DNA from: Hyalella azteca
Lineage: Eukaryota; Arthropoda; Malacostraca; Amphipoda; Hyalellidae
Reading direction: 5' to 3'
DNA length: 64,000 bases
NCBI RefSeq assembly: GCF_000764305.2
Contig: NW_025935878.1
Location: 1-64,000 of the forward strand
In this document: in pieces, positions 56,001-64,000 of the stretch
How positions within the stretch are numbered: the stretch's first letter is position 1
Layout of the letters: every line of letters begins with the position of its first letter
Program-made: the position numbers and the translations under genes
Notes under the pieces: model-generated
Database searches by the model: none
The model's input: only the letters and a program-made list of their open reading frames with translations
What the model was told of the DNA's origin: nothing

Positions 56001-59000
56001 GAATCATAATACGTAATTGAATCACTAACATTATTATGGGTCGAAGCCCTCAAGTAGAGTTTTGCAACTGGCGCATAAAACCGTCCGCTTTCTACATTCA
56101 TTGGAAGATTTACTCTGCACGGTTAGGATGCATGTTACTCAACCAACGGCTTTGTAGGAGCAATTATTCAGGCTTAACTGTTCGTGTATCTTAAGGAAGG
56201 CCGAGAAAAAAAGAATGTCCAATTGAGTGCTATATCCGGCATGTTCTTTATAGTTAAGGGACCAATTGGAAGTGGTATTTTAGAAAATATAGAAGCAAAA
56301 ATTTCTTACACATTGTTTAAATTCAGAAACTTTTGATGACTTGACATGCATCTTATTTACTGATTCTTTATACAGTTCGAAGAAACTTTTGCTTAAATTC
56401 GTGTCTTTTAAAAACGGCGTATAGCAGTAAAACGTATCCCAGTCGACTTGCTCGAGCGCTGACAGCTCTTTGAGTTCCAAAAGCCACAAGGCGGGCGCTG
56501 GGGAGGCTTGCAAGCACAAGGCCTGTCCTCCCCATTCTTGTTCCGAACATTCCCTAGATTAATTACTTCTTTACGGAGCGTTTAGATAGAATTTATTATC
56601 AATTCGATATGTTTAGTAGCCGATAGAGCGCAAAGAATAGAATCTTTAGGATGAATTTCAAGAAGATGAACAATAATTTCATGAAAAATAACAATCATTT
56701 ATTTATATCGATATTTTATATGTTCATTTTAAAATTAATAACATTATAAATATTAAATAAAATAATGTTGATTAAAGGATGATAGTACACGATGAAAATA
56801 TTGAATTATCTCATTATATTTAATACCTTATTATTTTTAAATTTAATGGCTCGATCGTGCAGAAGATTTGAGCGACTTTTGCTTCACTCAGTATTGTAGT
56901 TTATATACTAAAGAAAGCGATTTCACTTCTTCCGACCGAACATGTACAAGTAAACGCCCACCACAAAATGTGATCAAAGGAGCTGACCAAAGATGCCAGG
57001 TTAATAGAGGGCGTATATACCTTTTGACGGAGCCCTCGTGAAGACTTTCTCCTAGAGGGGTGAGGGATGGACGAGGGCACCATCAGGGCTCGATGACAGG
57101 CTCACCTGCTCACTATAAGTCTATAAGTCGTTAAAATTATTATTTAATGTTCAATCTTATGAGCGGGCAGGCAGAAACGATATGGATTTATTGTTATCTA
57201 TGGTGGCATAAATATTATTTAGAATGAAAAATAAGGAATTCTATGGGGTAAACTATTATTGAATCAAAAATTTCAGAGTTTGATCGAGTGTAATAGGTCC
57301 AAATATCGCCTAGTCTCCTGATTCGATGCCCAGTATTGTAACAATTTGCATGGTACCTCAAAACAATTGAATTTCAGTGAAACCTTATTACAGGATATTA
57401 CCCAGGCATCATAAGCCATATCCTCCCGCTTTCCTAGCCGCCGGGAAAGAAAAAACTTTAGCAACGGCGGGGGCTCTCTGGGCACATTGCTTTACAGGCG
57501 GGGGATGTTCGTTTAAAATTAACAGGCAGGCAATTTACGTTTAACCTTCGCATATTATATGTTACCTGACTGACATTTAGGTGAGATTTTATCATTATAA
57601 TTTATTCGGTATTCGTTACAATGAAGAAGCTTAAGAAAAAGCCATGCCTTCGGTTTTTTCTCGAAAGAGCATTTCAGTTGACCAGGTTCATCAAATAACG
57701 GTAGAAGTGATTACGTATGCTATAGAAACGAATTTATTATAATTAAATAAATAAATTTTTCATTGTAAGCTCTTGAAATTTCAATCACTCCCATGATTCA
57801 ACTACACACTACACACATATTCTCACACATTCAAGTCGTGGATTTGTTGTACACATTACTTGAAATCATGAACAAATAGTTAAGTAAAGGAAAGAAATAT
57901 CGGAAATTAGGCCTCCTAAATTTAGCAAAAATCTCCCTGTGTTTGCTTAAGCGATACTTGCAAGGTTAGTGTCAATCTCGACATCGTAAGTGTTCAACAT
58001 ATGCATGTTACTAGTTTATGTATTTGATAAAATCTCGTGCAATGGTAAAGTAGTTCTATTTCATTGGGTAACATAACAGTATAGAAATTGTAGTATATGT
58101 AGAAATTTTATGTTTTATACATATGTAGTATATGTATATCAGTATGTGTAGAAATTTTTATTTTTCGTATCATTGAAACGTAAAAAAATAACGAGGATTA
58201 ATTACTTGTGACTCGTTTAGCCTTGAGGTGTATATATTTCTTCGTTAGCTACATAATTCGAAAGGTTTTATCCATTGCTAATTGTAAACTTCAACACAAA
58301 TTTCGACAATAAAAATTCGCGAAACTCCACAATGAGCGTTGCAGAATGTCACTTCTTTTATACTGCGTTAAAGATGTAGAACATCAAGCCAAGGAGGCCA
58401 GCTTGTGACAAGAATAATTTCCGTGAAAGCAAAGATAAGGAAACAAGCTTGGCTAGTTGTCCTGCCAAGCTTATCTCGCTCGAGAAAGCTCAGCGAAAAC
58501 CACTTTCCATCGAGCTTTAAATGATAAATCGGACAATTAATTTGTTGTGGCACGCCTCTCGGCCGATGAATCACAAGGCGCACTAATGACCAGCGCCATC
58601 TGAGTCGCAGCAGCGGCGCTAACCAACAATATTTTTTTACCTGTCCCGCTTTCCTTGAAGACTTATGAGCTCGACAGCACAGGGCCAAGTGGCAGAAATA
58701 AACAGGAATGGTGACTTCAGTGAGCCTGCGCACCGCTGCTCAGGGAATAATTTGTTGTAAGTTGACAGGTAATGCGATAAGAGAGCGCTTTACAGCGCGC
58801 GTTGGCTCGGACAGCAATTTCCCAGAGAAAGTCCACGGCAAACTGGATCACGGCAAACCTGATGCTGACGCCTGCGCAAATAATGCATTTGACTGCAATG
58901 AATGTATTTAGGTACAGAATATGGACGTCCAATCTTGTGAGTGGGAAATGCAGCACTTGAAGTTTAGCTTTCAAAATTAGTACCAATCAAACGAAAAACC

Positions 59001-59520
59001 TATGTTAAAGTCGATCAGAGGAAGATAGTCGACAGCAAATGAAGTTCTCATAAATCTCTTTTATTGTGTGGCTGCATTGACTCAAGAAATCATAACCCCT
59101 ACGGACATGATATACGTACAATGTGTACCTGCATGTGGGCCGTAAATTACTGTTACAGTTTTTTTTGTAATTTAAATTCGCCGAATGAGTGAGGGGGAAA
59201 CTTGTGTGTTGAAAGAGCCAAAATGGCAGCATTCATACAAGAACAGCGGGAGAATGAGGGGCGTGATAAATCGCGGTAAAGAACGAGTGCACAATATATG
59301 GCACTTAAATTTATTAGTAGTTCTAATAAATTCACGTTCTCTTAATATAATATTTCAAATTTTAAAAGGAGATCTTATCCGTTGTAATAGATTTTTAGAC
59401 TGAATTCGAAGTAAAATGTCGCCTGAGCGTAAAAATAAGTTAGTAGCTTAAAATATGTTCGTAGCGTTAAATATACTGATAGTTTTCTTAACACCATTAT
59501 CATTTAATTTATTAGAATCA
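53016..59520. other. Long non-coding stretch
   Basis: There is a ~37-bp tandem repeat (GTGTGCATACATTGTACACA+CGAACACTGA) in about 2.5 units at 55255-55345. A 121-codon minus ORF at 58368-58733 has no recognisable motif and overlaps an opposite-strand ORF. No gene supported. Confidence 0.4.
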
Positions 59521-59607
59521 GGGTTGCACTGCGGTAGCCATGGTTGAACTAATATAAGGTTGACCCACGGCGATGACGATTTTTCGCCGTTCTGCGCATC
59601 TCTTGAG

Positions 59608-59807
59608 TGACGTCACTGTGGGCACAAAATGCAAATAGTGTAGATCAACACATTATTTTTATGTCATATTTGAAAGCCTTTAAAAATTACCTCATCAAAA
59701 TGGCACAAGAAATCTTATTTACTGCATGCAACTAGTCTTATTTTAAGCCGGTGTTACAAATTAGCTTGGCGTCACGAGGTGACGTCACAAGAGCCAAGGT
59801 GACGTCA
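59608..59807. promoter_or_regulatory. Cluster of three perfect TGACGTCA palindromes plus ATGCAAAT octamer
   Basis: TGACGTCA, the canonical CREB/ATF site, occurs at 59608-59615, 59780-59787 and 59800-59807. The last two start 20 bp apart. An ATGCAAAT octamer lies at 59629-59636. Three exact 8-mers in 200 bp of AT-rich DNA is well above expectation, so this is a candidate promoter or enhancer. No transcript start is visible beside it. Confidence 0.5.
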
Positions 59808-60310
59808 CGGTTGGAATAACAAATGACATCCGCAGGGCGCAGCTGCACTAGGGAAAACCGTGTTTTAGTTTAACCATGAAATAAATTGACCTCATTAAAA
59901 TGGCCTAACCTCTTCTGGCCTAATCCAAACCAGTTACAACAGTTGCCCATCCGGAATAAACTTGAGTGGACCTAACCTAGTGACCTAACATAGTAACCTA
60001 ACCTGACTGCGCTAGTGAGGTATTGCCCAATGAGCTGGTTATTGACTGCAAGAAGGCTGTGAATCGGGGCAGCGTGAATAGGTTTGTATGTGCGGCCGGA
60101 TGCAGAACTGGCTGCTTATGAGCGAGCATGCTTTAAGAATTGTCAGATGAACTACGGCGCTGTTACTGTATCTTTGAGCAGAGAGTCGCTGTTCAGGATT
60201 TCGGTGTTTCAGCAATTTCAGCCGTTTTTTCGTTCTGTGGCTGAATAAAATTATTGCATGCTTAGGCTAGGCGTTGGCTAAAAGGCATATTTAAGAGTTA
60301 AATTTGTGGC

Positions 60311-60493
60311 CTACGACTGCGCCTCTAAATTTGATGAGTCATTCAAAGTGATGTCAATCGCACCTAGCTCCGCCCTGTACTGTTCAATTAGGGTGGTAAA
60401 TTTCTTGCGGGACGCGGCAGAGCCTCCATGACGCATCATGCTGCTGACAACCTTCTCCAGCATGAGCAACTGCCTCAGAATAATTGTTTTGTT
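60311..60493 (-). CDS. Coding-like orphan ORF, possible last exon or gene relic
   Basis: The minus strand is open for 61 codons to a TAG stop. The translation has balanced, non-AT-driven composition: LRQLLMLEKVVSSMMRHGGS, then RKKFTTLIEQYRAELGAIDI, ending NLEAQS. It reads as two helices with a basic linker. The frame is bounded upstream by a stop (TGA at 60494-60496) and has no ATG before the first Leu-rich segment, so it may be the end of a spliced gene or a remnant. The family is not recognised. Confidence 0.35.
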   Translation of the reverse strand, partial: NKTIILRQLLMLEKVVSSMMRHGGSAASRKKFTTLIEQYRAELGAIDITLNDSSNLEAQS

Positions 60494-61929
60494 TCAAAAT
60501 CAACAAAAAAATTACTTCTTGCTACATATTGCATGCGCATGTCCGAGAATTGCTCAAATATTTTTCGGTTAATTCCTTCACGATTCTAATCTTCACTAAA
60601 TATTTTACAATATATCTGAGAATAATTGTAACAAAATTATTATACTCTTATACACACTAATATCATCCTAAAAAATAAGGTTATAGAAAGGCTGAGTGCA
60701 ATCGATTGATCCAAATAACAATTTAATAATATAATATCGATTCAACTAAGGTTTGCCCAAGAGAGCACTCTGTGCCGAGAGTCGAGTTTTCATGAGGTCA
60801 ATGAAACAATATTTTCTGTAGAATGTCCTTCAAAGTGTCTTTTAATAGCAATGAAAACTTTGAGCAAAATACAAAACAAATTGTTTTTAGATTCAATTGC
60901 CGATCTAAAAATTTTGACTGCGGTATGCACTCGTTCAACCAGCGCTATCAACCCTAAGTTTAATTCTTTCATATACTTGAAAGAAATTGGTATCTTTGCT
61001 GTGAATGAACCGTATTCGATTACTGCTGTCCGCTCATGGTCAAAAATTAAAGTAGTATAGACAAGCACTCATTGTTTTGGATATAAACGATTGCGTGGTA
61101 TGCAGGCTTTTGATAGCGAGATCTCGCCCATAGCACAAGTTAACACTCGTACAGAATACCTATCGTTGTCTATCGGTCTTGAAACTATACACGTCCGCTA
61201 ATGAAATGTTACTGAGGGAACCTTCTCGCAAGCAAGGCGCAGCGGATATCATATTCGTGCAGTAAGCATAGTGCAGTCGGTTTCTTTTAGGTATGATTCG
61301 ATAATTGTAGCCGATCACTTGCTACCGGTTAACATGATGCAGTTATGAATATGTATATTGCATAAGCTAAACAGGAATACACTACGACTTGAGGAGATAT
61401 ATTAGACTGCAAATGATCAACGTCCAATCACCAATGAAAAGTCGCTTTTCAAAGCCATCCGCTCCGAAAATGCCGATAAGGCGTTATGTGTAGAAGCTTG
61501 GGCGGCACGTACCATTGGCCGAAGACAGGTTTGACCACAGAAGCCGTAGTTAATGTTGAATGGGTTAGCAAGTTTGTGAACCAAGAGCTTAATATTAGGC
61601 CCTCCGTCGCAGCCTGTTACTAAGGATGTGCCCAACCATTGTCCTATGTAATATTTCACAGAAAATTAAAAGTAATTTATCATGAGTCGTAAAAATAAGC
61701 TTCGTCACTACTCTTTTAGAAATGATGTCTGAAAAATAAACTATACCACGGACAAAAGATCTGGTCTAGGTTATTTTGGCTAATCTCTCGTGGTTGAAGT
61801 AAAAACGTCCATGCATGAGTCGAGGAATCGATTTTTTCACGTTACATTACAGCTAATGCTTGGTCTGATTTAATTGGATTAGCCCTCCAATCGAAATACT
61901 TTCCAGCCGCGTTTTTGTCAAAAAAATGA
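60494..61929. other. Non-coding or unassigned stretch
   Basis: A minus-strand ORF at 61417-61659 (with CDGGPNIKLLVHKL) looks mildly protein-like but matches nothing I know. Opposing ORFs at 60790-61068 are AT-driven. Nothing firm. Confidence 0.35.
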
Positions 61930-62062
61930 TTATAGGATCCATTTATCAGGGATCCGATCCATTTTCCAAATGGATCGGATCCATGATCCGATCCATCCAT
62001 GATCCATGATCCGGAATGGATCATGGATTTATTCAACCAAATTATCGGATCCATTTTCCGCG
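61930..62062. repeat. GGATCC-rich palindromic patch
   Basis: GATCC occurs many times in 130 bp (AGGATCCATTTATCAGGGAT, ATGGATCGGATCCATGATCC). The pieces are nested imperfect palindromes of ATGGATC/GATCCAT, and strong hairpins are expected on both strands. Confidence 0.8.
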
Positions 62063-62878
62063 AATTTGATTAGTTGTACTTAATTTTGCCACCGAAAACT
62101 CAAATCCTCCACCAATGTGAGGCTCAATACAATTTTTTTAGCTTTGCCGCGATGATGGTAAAAATGTCGTTTCGTATTAGAAAACATCAAAATGTTTGTC
62201 CATAACTTTCGCGAAGTTTTTTAAACTTCTCAATTAATAAGTAGAGGATCTCCGATTGCTGGCCACATGCAGGTCACACTTTTCAAGTAATAACGAATTA
62301 TTATGGATTACGTATCTCATTCGTAGACGAAGGAACGATATATCATGTATCTCACCTATACCTGATTAAATTTTATTATTATTAGCGTTCGTTATGATGG
62401 GAAAGATACCCTAAAATTTCGCTACTTTATCCAGCAATTTTCAACGCTAAATATGATACGAAGATATCATTTTGCCAACTGAATATCTCAGGTATTAGAT
62501 CTCATAAGTATATCCTCTTGCAACATGAGATGAGAGCGATCAGATTTGTAGGTGAAACACTTTTTTCTCGAGGAACTGTCTCAAATTCTTTCCTAATTTC
62601 CGAATTTTCCCCAACATTTAAGGTTTCCCTGAGTCCCGGCATAAATTAATTTTTGGGGAGAAGTAGACATGTTATCGTGCACTCCAGATTGTTTATATAT
62701 TTTGCTGTACGTTAGGGCCCCGCTGTGATTCATACAATTTTATTTAAAATCAAAGTCTTTTGAATGAGCTGTTGATTCTCGCCAAAACATTGCCATATGC
62801 AGCAAAATTCTGATGCATTAATCTGGTCAGCCAAAACTTAATTAGTCGAAATGAATGAGTTATGAATTGAGTTTCATG
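62063..62878. other. Non-coding spacer
   Basis: AT-rich, no supported feature. Confidence 0.4.
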
Positions 62879-62879
62879 T

Positions 62880-63410
62880 TATGAGCTGAATGTAACGTGT
62901 AATGAAATGAGCGGCATGTAACGTGTAATGAAATGAGCTGCATGTAACGTGTAATGAAATGAGCGGCATGTAACGTGTAATGAAATGAGCTGCATGTAAC
63001 GTGTAATGAAATGAGCTGCATGTAACGTGTAATGAAATGAGCGGCATGTAACGTGTAATGAAATGAGCGGCATATGTAACGAGTAACGAAATGAAGTGAA
63101 TGCGATGAGCTGAATGTAATGTGATGGATGTTATGAGCTGAATATAATTTGCTGAATGTAATGAGCTGAATCCCAGCAGGCATCTGACGTTGAAACAATG
63201 TTGATTATTGGTTGATTTCGGGTTGAAATGTTGAACAACCAAAATTAAGCGTCATATCAACGTCGAAATCTGACCAACACTAAAAGGGTCGTATATGCAA
63301 TGAGCTGAATGTAATGAGCTGAATGTATTAAGCTGAATATAAGGAGCGGAAAGTAATTAGCTGAATTTATTGATCCGAATATGTAATGAGTAATGTAATG
63401 TTGTGCATGT
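62880..63410. repeat. 26-bp minisatellite grading into degenerate ATGAGCTGAATGTA repeats
   Basis: 62880-63090 has about eight units of GAGCTGCATGTAACGTGTAA+TGAAAT, alternating CTGCAT and CGGCAT. Minus-strand ORFs here (YMQLISLHVTCSSFHYTLHA style) are only the repeat translated. From 63095 on the unit decays to TGAGCTGAATGTAA. Confidence 0.92.
63172..63290. mobile_element. Short element inserted in the minisatellite
   Basis: CCCAGCAGGCATCTGACGTT, GAAACAATGTTGATTATTGG, TTGAAATGTTGAACAACC, GTCATATCAACGTCGAAATC to ACACTAAAAGGGT interrupts the ATGAGCTGAATGTAAT array, which resumes right after it. The alternating GTTGA/TCAAC motifs make it partly self-complementary. Family not identified. Confidence 0.6.
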
Positions 63411-64000
63411 ACCAAAAAATTTAATGCGCTGCAGGTAATTTGCAGTGTATTAAGTTGCTTGTCATAAATTATTCTTTGTAAAGAGCTGCCGCTTCATGTT
63501 AGTGAAGAAACTCTCACGTTTGACATGAATAACTGACCGTGGCGCCGCCACTCTAGCATCGGGCAGTCTACGAACTTATATTCCGAAGCATTCGTAATCA
63601 ATTCTAGCCTTCAAGAATACCTGACCTTATAATTACTCCATGCCATCCATGTGAATTGTTATTTCCTTGTTCACGCTAAAACAAAAAATATTCTAAACAC
63701 CTTGGCATGTTGGAAACATTCTCTCAATAAAGCTACAAGGTTTAACATACAACTAAATCTCAATATCGTGACCTGTTATACTCGTGGACGAGCTAAAATT
63801 CAGCCATTTTAGATTTTAGTGGAGTTATTTAATAAAAATGCCATCTCTATCAGAAGCGAAGTATTTACTTATATGCGGTGAATGAAGTATAGCTTAAATG
63901 CAAATAACTACACTAAATATCAATGCAAGATAATAATAAAATATAAAAAATAACCTACGGACCCACAAAGACAAAGGTGACAGTGAAATCCTCTGGTCAA
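63411..64000. other. Non-coding end of window
   Basis: AT-rich sequence with no supported frame, RNA gene or repeat. Confidence 0.4.

Noticed and set aside
58368..58733. 121-codon minus-strand ORF
   Set aside because: No recognisable domain or signal, no splice support, and it overlaps an ORF on the other strand.
61417..61659. 80-codon minus-strand ORF with CDGGPNIKLLVHKL
   Set aside because: Briefly considered as a transposase fragment, but I cannot match conserved residues beyond one short string.
62880..63090. CRISPR-like array
   Set aside because: Units are directly adjacent with no unique spacers, and the context is a eukaryotic nuclear genome.
62860..63242. Minus-strand ORFs with SFHYTLHAAHFITRY repeats
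   Set aside because: A 26-bp satellite translated in successive frames. No start context or conservation signal.

Overview
The window looks like nuclear DNA from an arthropod, most plausibly a malacostracan crustacean (inference). It is AT-rich. Genes are split by introns with clean GT/AG borders, there are no operons or ribosome binding sites, and introns and spacers are full of minisatellites, short inverted-repeat elements and degraded retroelements. Four single N bases (1315, 14167, 16035, 17295) and an uncut library adapter at 1061-1098 show that this is a draft assembly with imperfect joins.

Layout. 1-9.1 kb is repeat territory: an adapter-bearing chimeric join inside an inverted-repeat element with a LINE endonuclease fragment, an inverted pair of Penelope-like 3' ends with GIY-YIG domains, and degenerate tandem repeats. 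9.47-15.86 kb (+) holds a nine-exon C2H2 zinc-finger gene. 16.04-25.07 kb (-) holds an eleven-exon orthologue of TBC1D32 (broad-minded/BROMI), a cilium and Hedgehog-pathway protein. Exons 1-10 are phase-consistent. The last exon is cut by an N at 16035, but a complete copy lies at 9169-9360. The two genes are therefore either convergent, with a misplaced contig end, or nested.

26.7-41.9 kb carries three genes for predicted secreted proteins with no family I recognise: a 1145-residue Thr-rich protein with five NLIDLIWQSA-type repeats (+), a 203-residue helical protein in three exons (+), and a 245-residue Pro/Ser/Phe-rich protein in four exons (-). The first two share a helical, probably amphipathic C-terminal style. 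A local cluster of extracellular proteins is an inference.

42-64 kb has no gene I can support. It contains more copies of an ACGG-rich short element, a second palindromic MITE family, three perfect cAMP-response-type palindromes near 59.6-59.8 kb, one orphan coding-like ORF (60.3 kb, -), a GGATCC-rich patch and a 26-bp minisatellite interrupted by a small insertion.

I found no CRISPR array, rRNA or intact tRNA gene. The most unusual signals are minisatellites that start at 5' splice sites and carry copies of them, the repeated-patch mosaic linking 7.9, 9.4, 16.0 and 18.1 kb, and the unrecognised secreted genes.
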